64,000 nt of DNA from Mucilaginibacter sp. SJ (lineage in GTDB: Bacteria; Bacteroidota; Bacteroidia; Sphingobacteriales; Sphingobacteriaceae), in NCBI RefSeq assembly GCF_028993635.1, contig NZ_CP118631.1, forward strand, positions 5,208,001-5,272,000. Direction: 5' to 3'. The first letter of the stretch is position 1, and each line of letters starts with the position of its first letter. Below are positions 35,389 to 43,191 of this stretch, piece by piece. Made by a program: the position numbers and the translations under genes. The notes beneath the pieces are model-generated. The model was not told where the DNA came from. It saw only the letters and a list, made by a program, of their open reading frames with translations, and did not search any database.

Positions 35389-35506
35389 CTGCCGCCGCTC
35401 GGCTCCAGCCGAGTGGCAATTATCCCCAGGCCTCTGGCCTGCGTATGCCGGCGGCCGGGAGGCCGCTTGATAGTTACCACCCGGCTGGAGCCGGGCGGTG
35501 GCGTGT
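35389..35506. repeat. GC-rich element with paired hairpins
   Basis: The left and right arms are imperfect reverse complements over about 35 bases (CCGCCGCTCGGCTCCAGCCG versus CGGCTGGAGCCGGGCGGTGG). Each arm contains its own hairpin with a CCA or GGA loop: CTCGGCT-CCA-GCCGAG and CCCGGCT-GGA-GCCGGG, differing by a compensated pair. The middle has CAGGCC-TCT-GGCCTG and CGGCC-GGGA-GGCCG. No coding function; same architecture as the other elements but unrelated sequence. Confidence 0.6.
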
Positions 35507-35554
35507 GGGACGAGCCCATCAAAACACTTACCCATCCACCCTTGTTACCCCATA

Positions 35555-36028
35555 GTGAAAACATACATTTTAAAAAGAGAACAGTCTATCCCCATCACTC
35601 TTAACAAGGCCTGGGATTTTTTCTCGTCGCCCTTAAACCTGGCCAGGATCACCCCGAATGATATGCGTTTTGTGGTAACGTCTGATTATACCGAAACAAC
35701 CAAAATGTATGCCGGTATGATCATCACCTACAAAATATCACCGTTGCCAGGCATCAAAATGAACTGGATGACAGAGATCACCCATGTTGATGACAAAAAG
35801 TATTTTGTTGATGAGCAGCGTTTTGGCCCTTACGCGCTATGGCATCATCAGCATCATTTTAAAGAAATTGAAGGCGGTGTACATATGACTGACCTGCTGC
35901 ATTATGCTATCCCTTATGGTGCGATTGGCAGGCTGGCGAACACTGTTTTTGTTAAAGGCAAGGTAGGACAGATCTTTGATTACCGTACCAGGGCGATAGA
36001 GGATCTGTTTGGGAAGTACAAGTATTAA
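35555..36028 (+). CDS. SRPBCC (START-like) ligand-binding domain protein
   Basis: 157 residues from a GTG start at MKTYILKREQSIPI; a longer frame runs back into the GC-rich repeat and is rejected. The sequence matches the SRPBCC helix-grip family seen in cell-division-inhibitor-like and YndB-like proteins: SIPITLNKAWDFFSSPLNLA, TYKISPLPGIKMNWMTEITH, FVDEQRFGPYALWHHQHHFK and MTDLLHYAIPYG. It probably binds a hydrophobic small molecule; no enzymatic residues are evident. Cytoplasmic. Confidence 0.82.
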   Translation: MKTYILKREQSIPITLNKAWDFFSSPLNLARITPNDMRFVVTSDYTETTKMYAGMIITYKISPLPGIKMNWMTEITHVDDKKYFVDEQRFGPYALWHHQHHFKEIEGGVHMTDLLHYAIPYGAIGRLANTVFVKGKVGQIFDYRTRAIEDLFGKYKY

Positions 36029-36060
36029 ACCACGGGTTGAAAGCCAGCGGTAGTGTTATA

Positions 36061-36810
36061 TTAAAAGATATTAATGCCTGCTTCCCTGTATGCCGAAAGT
36101 TCTTCATTGTCGGGAGATACATCGGTAATGATGGTGTCCAGTTCTGTTACCGGACCTATGTAATAAGAATCGGCTTTATTTATTTTTTCTAAGGTGGATA
36201 GGGCGATGGTTTCTTTTGAAACTTCGATCATCGTTTTCTTGATCTCGGCTTCTTCATAATCCCTGGTAGTGATACCGATAGTTGGATGTACACTGCAGAT
36301 CCCGAAAATGCAAAGATCGGCCCGGATGTTTCTGAATGCGTTGATGGTTTCGTGGCCGATGGTAGTAAAGGACGATTTATACAGACGCCCACCGGCAAAT
36401 ATCACCTCAACCGTTGGATGATCTTCAAGCGCGCTTGCAACCGGAAAGCTGTTGGTAACTATGGTGATCCTCAAGTCATCCGGCAGACTTTGGGCCACAG
36501 CTAAGGTTGATGTACCGCCATCAAAAAGTACAACCTGTCCGTCTTTTAAAAAGCTTAATACTTTAGATGCGATCACCTTTTTTGATGCAACATCATGCTT
36601 TTCCCTCGCGCGGTAATGGTGCGGAATGGGAGAGTGGGCAACCGCGCCGCCCCTTACTGCTGTTAACAACTTTTGATCGGCCAGCACTTTAATGTCGCGG
36701 CGTACGGTATCTTCTGAAACATTGAGTTTTTCGCTCAGTTCGGTAAGCATAACCTTGTTATCTTTTGATACGTGATCTAATATGATCTGGAGTCTTTCTT
36801 CTCTTACCAT
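36061..36810 (-). CDS. DeoR family transcriptional regulator
   Basis: 249 residues from the ATG at MVREERLQIILDHV; upstream codons would extend through the operator. Residues 1-58 are the DeoR winged helix (VMLTELSEKLNVSEDTVRRDIKVLADQKLL). The rest is the DeoRC sugar-phosphate-sensing domain (DGGTSTLAVAQSLP, VTNSFPVASAL, FAGGRLYKSSFTTIG, ADLCIFGICSVHPTIGIT). It is divergent from a nucleotidase-like HAD, with TTGCAA-type repeats between them. Likely an autoregulated repressor sensing a phosphorylated sugar. Confidence 0.92.
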   Translation of the reverse strand: MVREERLQIILDHVSKDNKVMLTELSEKLNVSEDTVRRDIKVLADQKLLTAVRGGAVAHSPIPHHYRAREKHDVASKKVIASKVLSFLKDGQVVLFDGGTSTLAVAQSLPDDLRITIVTNSFPVASALEDHPTVEVIFAGGRLYKSSFTTIGHETINAFRNIRADLCIFGICSVHPTIGITTRDYEEAEIKKTMIEVSKETIALSTLEKINKADSYYIGPVTELDTIITDVSPDNEELSAYREAGINIF

Positions 36811-36811
36811 G

Positions 36812-36862
36812 ATTGCAATATAATGCAAAGTTACAATTAATTTGCAAAATATTGCAATATTG
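36812..36862. promoter_or_regulatory. Repeated TTGCAA operator between deoR-type and HAD genes
   Basis: The 66-base divergent gap contains ATTGCAATATAATGCAA (36812-36828) and TTTGCAAAATATTGCAATAT (36841-36860). TTGCAA or its near-palindromic form recurs at least four times in about 50 bases, on both strands. This density of dyads, directly abutting both start codons, is what a repressor operator controlling both genes would look like. Confidence 0.6.
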
Positions 36863-36876
36863 TTTTGCTTTGTTGC

Positions 36877-37437
36877 ATGAAAACGCAAGCAAAGAAAACT
36901 ATCGCCATTGACATGGACGGCGTTATTGCCGATGTTGAACCACAGCTGATCAAATATTATGAACAGTTGTATGGCATCACTACAACCCTCGAAGCTATTG
37001 ATGGCTTATCCCATGCGGAAGCTTTCCCCTTAGATGCCGTAACAAAGGCTTCACTCAATTTACCCGGTTTTTTCCGCACGTTACCGCTTATGCCCGGCGC
37101 TATTGAGGCTGTTAAAAAGCTGATGGAAGATTACGAGGTATACATCGTATCGGCAGCTACCGAATTTCCGTTGTCGTTATTTGAGAAGTTGGAATGGCTT
37201 CAGGAGCATTTCCCTTTTATTAGCTGGCGCAATATTGTGCTGTGTGGCGATAAAAGTATCATCCATACCGATTACATGATAGATGACCATTGTAAAAACC
37301 TCGACTATTGCAGCGGCAAAGCCATCATGTTTAACGCGCATCACAACAAACATGAGCACCAGCATGTGCGGGTTCACAATTGGGATGAGGTGTTGAACCT
37401 GTTTGAAATGGAAAAAACTTCTGCAGATTTAGCATAG
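36877..37437 (+). CDS. 5'(3')-deoxyribonucleotidase-like HAD hydrolase
   Basis: 186 residues from the ATG at MKTQAKKTIAIDMDGVIADV. The DxDGV motif (DMDGVIADV) supplies the nucleophile Asp and acid/base Asp. Motif II is IVSAATEF. Motif III/IV is NIVLCGDKSIIHTDYMIDDH with the late Asp pair. This matches the NT5C/YqfW-type HAD subfamily that dephosphorylates (deoxy)nucleoside monophosphates. A DeoR-type regulator on the opposite side of the promoter supports a nucleotide or sugar-phosphate link, though family assignment rests on motifs only. Confidence 0.85.
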   Translation: MKTQAKKTIAIDMDGVIADVEPQLIKYYEQLYGITTTLEAIDGLSHAEAFPLDAVTKASLNLPGFFRTLPLMPGAIEAVKKLMEDYEVYIVSAATEFPLSLFEKLEWLQEHFPFISWRNIVLCGDKSIIHTDYMIDDHCKNLDYCSGKAIMFNAHHNKHEHQHVRVHNWDEVLNLFEMEKTSADLA

Positions 37438-37457
37438 CATAATCTACAGAAGTTTTT
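37418..37457 (+). terminator. Terminator overlapping the end of the nucleotidase gene
   Basis: CTTCTGCAGATT at 37418-37429 pairs with AATCTACAGAAG at 37441-37452 (one mismatch), followed by TTTTT. The ascending arm lies within the last codons, before the TAG at 37435-37437, so the stop codon is in the loop. Confidence 0.65.
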
Positions 37458-37518
37458 AATAACTACGAATCAAGTGCTTTCGGCTTTATGCCTTCTGCTT
37501 TCAGCTTTTATTTAAAAG

Positions 37519-38367
37519 CTATTTCGTATCTATCCGGTAATTAAGTGATGCCGAAACACTGGTGCCTGCACCGGTATTGCGCCCGGTAACAAAGGTACCT
37601 CCTGTTAAAAACAGCGACAGACTTTTAGCGAACGCATGGCCATAACTTAACGATACCTGGTTAAAGGCGAAGTTTTTACTGGCGCTTGGGTTTACGTTAA
37701 AATCCTTGTTGATACTGGTAGCATAGAAGCCCCCTACGCTTAATGAGATCTGTTCTTTGAACTTTTTATCAAGCGTTAGGCCGTAGGTAGCATTGTACCT
37801 GTCCTGGAAAACACTTTCATAGCCAAAGTATTCGCGTACACCGTTTTCAAGGATAAAGAATGAGTTTTTGCCGAATAAATGCCCGCTGCCTGCAAAGGCC
37901 AGTTTAAGTTCGGCCCCTTTTTGGTTGTAGCCCAGCGCTGTGTTGGTGTACATAGGTACAATAGCTGTGCCCTGTAGGCTGAAATAATATTTATAATTGA
38001 TATTGGCCAGGTAATACCTGATCCCCACTTCCAGGTCCTGGAAACCTGAGCTTTTGCTGGTGCCCAGATCTGTACTAAAGGTGTTCATCACATACGGTGC
38101 CAGCACCGACAGGGTAAACCTGCGACTTAAACCAACTTCTGAATATAAGGAATAGTTCCATGAACTGAACTTGCCGTTATTGGCAAATGCTCCTTTATGG
38201 CTATCGGCATCCCAGGCTTTATTGGCAAAAAAGTAAGTTGCCGATGGCGACAGCGAGATCCTGCCCGGCCTTACCGGGAAACCTCCGGCATAACTTTTAC
38301 CTGTGGCTAAGGCAAATACTACCATCCCCCCAAGCAAATATTTTGATACAGTATTTTTCAAGGTCAT
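37519..38367 (-). CDS. Predicted outer-membrane beta-barrel protein
   Basis: 282 residues from the ATG at MTLKNTVSKYLLGG, which gives a signal peptide ending KSYAG. The body alternates hydrophobic and polar residues with aromatic-rich strands (RFTLSVLAPYVMNTFS, YYFSLQGTAIVPMYTN, SLSVGGFYATSINKDF) and ends SASLNYRIDT, compatible with a small porin-like barrel. No named family is assigned with confidence; FadL-like or transporter-annotated barrels are alternatives. It follows the acetylxylan-esterase-like gene by 20 bases on the same strand. Confidence 0.65.
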   Translation of the reverse strand: MTLKNTVSKYLLGGMVVFALATGKSYAGGFPVRPGRISLSPSATYFFANKAWDADSHKGAFANNGKFSSWNYSLYSEVGLSRRFTLSVLAPYVMNTFSTDLGTSKSSGFQDLEVGIRYYLANINYKYYFSLQGTAIVPMYTNTALGYNQKGAELKLAFAGSGHLFGKNSFFILENGVREYFGYESVFQDRYNATYGLTLDKKFKEQISLSVGGFYATSINKDFNVNPSASKNFAFNQVSLSYGHAFAKSLSLFLTGGTFVTGRNTGAGTSVSASLNYRIDTK

Positions 38368-38387
38368 GTGTGCAGATTTTAATCGTT

Positions 38388-39731
38388 TTAAAATAAACCA
38401 AAGGTGTCGCGCGTCCAACGGCCCTCATAATCCTTGTATACCTGGCTCACCTCGTGCCCAAGGTTTTTAAATACCATTAAGTGCTTATCGCCATGCATCG
38501 AATTGAACACCGCGTAGCCATTGCCTGGTGGTACATATGGGTCCAAAAGGCCTAAGCCCAAAATAGTAGGACATTTTATGGTTGTTACAAAGTTTTTGGT
38601 GTCGTAATAATCAAGGTTGTTGAGTACCTGGTTAAACGTTACGCCGGGCTTGCTTAAAACATATTTTTTAATGTCGTTAATGGGCCATTCAACGGTGCCA
38701 ACCAGGTTCCGGATATCGCTCATGATAGGGTTTTGTGCCGAGCAAAGTGTAACCCTATGATCAAGGCCGGCAAGCGCCAGGGATAAGTAACCACCCATAC
38801 TGCCGCCGGTAGCCAGGATCTGATCGTGCCTTAAATTAGGCTGCGCATAAATAAAATCAACCGCGCGTACGCAATCCATAATCACGCCGCGCATTACATA
38901 CTTGTTTTTATCCTCAATATGATAGGAGATAAAGGCATCGCGCTCGGTATGGATCACATCGCGGCTGGTACCTTGCCCACGGGTATTAAGCGTGATGATT
39001 ACCAGGTCGGGATCGAGGCCTACTATGGGGTATAGCTTTACCTGGTAGCCGGGTAAGCCAAGCAATACCGAAAACTTCTTGTTTTTATTTTTGCTGATGG
39101 GCACCGTCATGTAACCGCGGATGGTAAGGTTATCCAGCGATTTCATTTCTATTTCGTAAACCTTGCGGTTTTCGGTGTTCATGGATGGCACTTCGGTGAT
39201 TTTGTAATTGGGTTTCACTTTGGCCAGCTCATCTTTGGCGGTTTGCCAAAACTGGTCAAAGTCGGCCGGCCTGGCATATTGCGACCGGATTTCCTCCGGC
39301 CTGATCCCAAAAGCGCGACGGGTGGTATCGTCATAATCGCTTACATTGATCATCATGTTAACCTTGTAAAAACCTGTTTTTAGGTTGGGTACCTCAAAAT
39401 CATATTTGGAAGTGCTTTTTTTGCCCAGGTTTACCGGCTTTGACAGGGTTTTAACAATTTGCCCATTTTCGGTAGTGATATTGTATGATATGCTGCCTTC
39501 CTGGTTAGTATCATAAGTGTTTTTAATTTCAAAGCTGAACGAGGCTGTTGAACTGAATATACCATCCTTATTATTGATAGTTAATACCGTTGATACTTCA
39601 TCATCACCACCGCTTTTGCCGGTATTCTCCGCCGGATCTTTTTCAGTTTCCTGGGCCATGGCCGGTAGGGCGGCACACCAGGTCAGTAAAGCGAAAGCAA
39701 TAATCAGTAATTTGTTAGCGTTTTTTAACAT
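38388..39731 (-). CDS. Acetylxylan esterase-like alpha/beta hydrolase, secreted
   Basis: 447 residues from the ATG that starts MLKNANKLLIIAFALLTWCA, a signal peptide; an upstream ATG is less suitable. The N-terminal 130 residues after the signal form a beta-rich Ig-like domain (SFSFEIKNTYDTNQEGSISY). The C-terminal domain is an AXE1-type hydrolase: VIITLNTRGQGTS, nucleophile Ser in LATGGSMGGYLSLALAG, Asp region LGLLDPYVPPGNG, His in FKNLGHEVSQVY. Likely deacetylates carbohydrate esters. It lies seven bases after an acyltransferase-3 gene; one adds and one may remove acyl groups. Confidence 0.85.
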   Translation of the reverse strand: MLKNANKLLIIAFALLTWCAALPAMAQETEKDPAENTGKSGGDDEVSTVLTINNKDGIFSSTASFSFEIKNTYDTNQEGSISYNITTENGQIVKTLSKPVNLGKKSTSKYDFEVPNLKTGFYKVNMMINVSDYDDTTRRAFGIRPEEIRSQYARPADFDQFWQTAKDELAKVKPNYKITEVPSMNTENRKVYEIEMKSLDNLTIRGYMTVPISKNKNKKFSVLLGLPGYQVKLYPIVGLDPDLVIITLNTRGQGTSRDVIHTERDAFISYHIEDKNKYVMRGVIMDCVRAVDFIYAQPNLRHDQILATGGSMGGYLSLALAGLDHRVTLCSAQNPIMSDIRNLVGTVEWPINDIKKYVLSKPGVTFNQVLNNLDYYDTKNFVTTIKCPTILGLGLLDPYVPPGNGYAVFNSMHGDKHLMVFKNLGHEVSQVYKDYEGRWTRDTFGLF

Positions 39732-39738
39732 GTTGTAA

Positions 39739-40971
39739 TTAGGCTTTAATCTTAGCTGATTCATTTTCGGGATTACGTGCTTTGTTTTTAATCAGGAAAT
39801 CAGACTTACGGATATAATGATTAAGTGGTTCTTCAATTAATTTAAACAACGTTATGGAAACGACATTTAAAACGATAAAGGCATACAAAAGGTTTAAGCT
39901 ATCATACTCAAAAGGCGAATGCCAGTCAACACCCCATTTATCATAAAGCTCAAAAACATAATCGTTAAGACTGTTCATGCCCTGATGGATAAAATTGTAC
40001 ATAAAGCCTAAGTGGATCAGGTAAAATATGTAGGAGCTTTTGCCCAGCAGTTCAATAAAGGGGTGTGCTAAAAACTTTTTAAGGAGGGTAGTTTCGGTGA
40101 GCAGGCCATAAAAGAAAATGGCAATCGAGGTAGCCAGCAGATAGTTATTGGTTACAATACCCCAGGGATTATGCAAACCGGCCTCATATCCTTTCGGGAT
40201 AGTTAACGTAGACATGATCCACACGCAAAAAAAGACCAGGAAAAAGCCCAGGTAAGTGAACTTCTTTTTGCTTGTGCCATCCAGTTTTTGTTTGCGTACT
40301 ATGAGCGCCAGCTGAATGCCCGCATAAAACTCAAAACATCGGCCTAAAAAGGTGTACAGCATCATGAACGTAAAGTTGCCGAAGAAACCGAACCAGTTTA
40401 CATGACTAAAGATGAATACCAGCAAAGCCCCTAAACCTGTAACCGCAATAGGCTGGATATAAAACTTTTTGTATTTAGTGGCGACAAGGAAAATAAATGG
40501 CGCCGAAAAGTAAAAACATTCTTCAACCGTGAGCGACCAGCCCTGTGCAATGCCCGTAAACTTAAACTGATCAAAAAAGCCGCGCACAAAGACAATGTTC
40601 ATGAAAAACATAACCACCGGGTTTTGCCCTGCCGTTACTGTTGGACTTTGCGTAAAATGATAAGCTATGAACGCCCCAATGGTAAGCAATGCATACATGG
40701 GATAGATGCGTGCAACCCGGTTTTTAAGGTATTGCAGAAACCAGGCTTTTGTTAATTTAAAACTATCAAAATAACGAAATGCGATCAAAAAGCCCGAAAG
40801 CACAAAGAAAATGGTAACCCCGATATGGAACTCGTTAAAGAAACGTTGCACAGAGTGGGGAAATTTCTCATCAAACACATAGGCAAAATGCGAAATGAAA
40901 ACCAGGTAGGCCGCCATGGCCCTTACACCAGTTAATGCCGGGATATAATTGGATTGTGCTCGTTGTGACAA
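39739..40971 (-). CDS. Acyltransferase family 3 (OafA-like) membrane protein
   Basis: 410 residues with about ten membrane helices. N-terminal RAMAAYLVFISHFAYVF contains the family's essential His (motif S-H), followed by FFNEFHIGVTIFFVLSGFLI and KNRVARIYPMYALLTI with the conserved R-x-x-R-I-x-P. Such proteins move acetyl or succinyl groups across the membrane onto surface glycans. It is first in a unit with an acetylxylan-esterase-like gene and a barrel gene. Confidence 0.9.
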   Translation of the reverse strand: MSQRAQSNYIPALTGVRAMAAYLVFISHFAYVFDEKFPHSVQRFFNEFHIGVTIFFVLSGFLIAFRYFDSFKLTKAWFLQYLKNRVARIYPMYALLTIGAFIAYHFTQSPTVTAGQNPVVMFFMNIVFVRGFFDQFKFTGIAQGWSLTVEECFYFSAPFIFLVATKYKKFYIQPIAVTGLGALLVFIFSHVNWFGFFGNFTFMMLYTFLGRCFEFYAGIQLALIVRKQKLDGTSKKKFTYLGFFLVFFCVWIMSTLTIPKGYEAGLHNPWGIVTNNYLLATSIAIFFYGLLTETTLLKKFLAHPFIELLGKSSYIFYLIHLGFMYNFIHQGMNSLNDYVFELYDKWGVDWHSPFEYDSLNLLYAFIVLNVVSITLFKLIEEPLNHYIRKSDFLIKNKARNPENESAKIKA

Positions 40972-41363
40972 AATGGACGTATTTTAACTTTCAGATCAAT
41001 TTAATTATACGTAAATGTTTGCAAAAGGGATACCAATGTTTAGGAAGTAACGGCTAACAAGTGTGATATTTTAAGTTGCAGTGGCAGCTTTTAGTTGCAG
41101 GGAGAAGAGTATTGATTTGCTTATTCGTTAAACCTGAACCGGGATTTGGGGGGATTGGCCGGATTGATGGATTTTACCTGCAAATCCGAGTAATCTCTCG
41201 CCGTTGTTGGTGTTGTCACCAACAACTTCTATTTGTTCAATACATCATATTCTTAATTGCTTTACCATTGATAGCCGAGGGTAAATGTTGTTGGTGACAA
41301 CACCAACAACGGCAGAGAAACGGCGGAAGATTTTACCTGCAAATTCGAGTAATCCGGCAAATC
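40972..41363. other. Gene-free gap with an interrupted quasi-palindrome
   Basis: Between two minus-strand genes. It holds the element pair described at 41134-41381; the first 160 bases look featureless. The right arm of the outer palindrome overlaps the stop codon and last residues of the radical SAM gene. Confidence 0.7.
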
Positions 41364-41381
41364 CTATAAATCAAGGTTCAG
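41134..41381. repeat. GGATT-phased quasi-palindrome split by an inserted inverted-repeat element
   Basis: The left arm has CTGAACCGGGATTTGGGGGG and further GGATT words; the right arm has AATCC words and ends AAGGTTCAG, the approximate complement. Between them, 41170-41195 and 41329-41354 are 26-base direct repeats with one mismatch. They bracket an insert containing the exact inverted repeats 41201-41226 and 41287-41312. Each inverted repeat is itself a hairpin: GTTGTTGGTG-TTGT-CACCAACAAC and GTTGTTGGTG-ACAA-CACCAACAAC, with mutually complementary loops. No coding capacity. Confidence 0.78.
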
Positions 41382-42320
41382 ATCACTTCCCTGCACCACG
41401 CCCTTGCTCAAAATCCTTTGATCAATGTAATACTGGATCTCTGATTTTTTCAATCCCCAGTTGGGGGCGATGAGCAGTTCGCGGTCGCTGAGGCCGAAGA
41501 GGCGCTGGATCACGATATCCGGGCGAACGAGGGGCAGTAACTCGCACAGAAAATCGGCATATTCATCAATGCCAAACAGGTGAAATGGTTCGCGTTTGTA
41601 TTTTACGCCCATTACCGAGCCTTCAACAATATGCAGATGGTGGAATTTTACAAACTTGATCTGTTTAAAGCGGTTGATCTCGTCGGCATATTTCAGCATC
41701 ATTTCTTTAGTTTCCCATGGGAAACCGAAAATAGTATGTACGCAAATATCCAGTTTTGAATTTTCGACCAAACTCAGGGCTTTTATTAGTTCTTCATGGC
41801 TGCAGCCCCGGTTGATCTGGTTTAGGGTTTCGTTATAGATACTTTCCATTCCCATTTCCAAATCAACATCAAAACGGTCGGTATAGCTTTCTAATAAAGC
41901 AATCTTTTCAGCGTCGATACAATCGGGCCGGGTACCTACCGAGAGGCCTACAATATCTTCAGTGCCATAGCTCAGGGCCTCATCATACAGCATTTTGAGG
42001 TAATGCGCCGGCGCGTAGGTATTGGTATTGGGCTGAAAGTAAATAATAAACTTATCGGCCTTGTTGCCTTTACGGGCACGTTCCATACCTTCTTCAACCT
42101 GCTGCCTTACAGTAGGGGCGTTGCGGCTAACCGAAGGGGTAAAAGAATCAACATTACAATAAGTACAGCCGCCGTAGCCTTTTGAGCCATCGCGGTTAGG
42201 GCAGGTAAAACCACCATCAACAATTACTTTAAACACGCGATGGCCTTTGTATTTTTCCTTAAGCCATGGCCCGTAATTATTGTAGCCTTTTTCCCAGGTT
42301 GTTATTGTTTGCTGTTCCAC
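41364..42320 (-). CDS. TIGR01212 family radical SAM protein
   Basis: 318 residues. The cluster-binding segment is FTCPNRDGSKGYGGCTYCNV, the spaced cysteine pattern of the TIGR01212/YhcC subgroup related to Elp3. Further motifs are YFQPNTNTYAP, VGLSVGTRPDC and DLEMGMESIYNETL, binding AdoMet on the barrel, and HTIFGFPWET. Its precise reaction is unknown; relatives act on tRNA or other RNA. Cytoplasmic, single gene. Its last codons lie within a palindromic repeat, a likely reason for variable C-termini among relatives. Confidence 0.92.
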   Translation of the reverse strand: MEQQTITTWEKGYNNYGPWLKEKYKGHRVFKVIVDGGFTCPNRDGSKGYGGCTYCNVDSFTPSVSRNAPTVRQQVEEGMERARKGNKADKFIIYFQPNTNTYAPAHYLKMLYDEALSYGTEDIVGLSVGTRPDCIDAEKIALLESYTDRFDVDLEMGMESIYNETLNQINRGCSHEELIKALSLVENSKLDICVHTIFGFPWETKEMMLKYADEINRFKQIKFVKFHHLHIVEGSVMGVKYKREPFHLFGIDEYADFLCELLPLVRPDIVIQRLFGLSDRELLIAPNWGLKKSEIQYYIDQRILSKGVVQGSDLNLDL

Positions 42321-42724
42321 TTTACTTTCCTTTTGATGATTTCACGGATTGTTGTGATTATCACCGGTTGAGCGGCAAAGATAGTGAATTTGGCCGAGCT
42401 AATGGTTGGTGACAGTAGTGGAGTGTGTTTTTCGTCGCTAACATATAATCATGATCGTAGCAGGCTACTAAGTATATGAGGGCTCTCACATACATGTATA
42501 TGTATGAGTTTGCAAAAAGGGGAAATTAACGGGTAAAAATACCGTGTTTTTACTGGTTGCGTTATGAGTTGTAACTATTAATTTCAAGTATATTATGTAG
42601 GGTTGGTAAATTGCTTGGAAGTATAGGCAATGGTGGGTTGGCTATAATCATTATAGGTTATTGCAAAGCGCACCTATTACTAAGATTCTGATAATTAATA
42701 GCAATCAATAAAACAACTAAAGAT
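42321..42724. other. Gene-free AT-rich divergent gap
   Basis: Small palindromes occur (GTATATGAG...CTCACATAC at about 42473-42494 and CATACAT-GTAT-ATGTATG at about 42491-42508), next to each other and sharing bases. Otherwise nothing recognisable. It may contain promoters for both flanking genes. Confidence 0.4.
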
Positions 42725-43162
42725 ATGAACCCTTGGATTTGCGCACTTTTAATTTCTTTGGCCGGGATGGTTGGAGGAGTAGTTAATGCACTGCTAACAG
42801 ATAACAAGTTTATTGTTCCTAAACTCAAAAATGGAATACTTTGCCCGGGTTTTCTTTCAAATATTTTGATCGGAGCCACATCCGCATTCAGTTCATGGTC
42901 GTTTTACGGATCCGGAGCTTCCATAGAGCTGGCGAAAACAACAGCCACGGTGCGTCAGGATATCAGTTTGACTTTTTCGGCACTTGCCGGTGCTTTTTTA
43001 GTAGGCGTCGCCGGTGCCAAATGGCTCACAAACGAAGTTGATAAACGGTTATTGAAGGAAAGCGTAAAGGAAGCAGCTAAAAAAGAGATAAGCCCCGATA
43101 AATGCGATAAAATTATAACACAATCGCCGCGGAAAATTCTCGAGGAGATACAACAGGCCTGA
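42725..43162 (+). CDS. Orphan membrane protein
   Basis: 145 residues, no family recognised. A first hydrophobic helix (residues 3-23, rich in Gly and Ala), a second around 43-60, and a third around 83-102 (FSALAGAFLVGVAGAKWL) suggest three membrane spans with a charged, lysine-rich cytoplasmic tail (LLKESVKEAAKKEIS). AT-rich DNA surrounds it. It stands alone between a radical SAM gene and a convergent DUF5995 gene. Probably an accessory gene; function unknown. Confidence 0.55.
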   Translation: MNPWICALLISLAGMVGGVVNALLTDNKFIVPKLKNGILCPGFLSNILIGATSAFSSWSFYGSGASIELAKTTATVRQDISLTFSALAGAFLVGVAGAKWLTNEVDKRLLKESVKEAAKKEISPDKCDKIITQSPRKILEEIQQA

Positions 43163-43191
43163 AGCATCACGCAAATCGTGAGTTATGTGGT

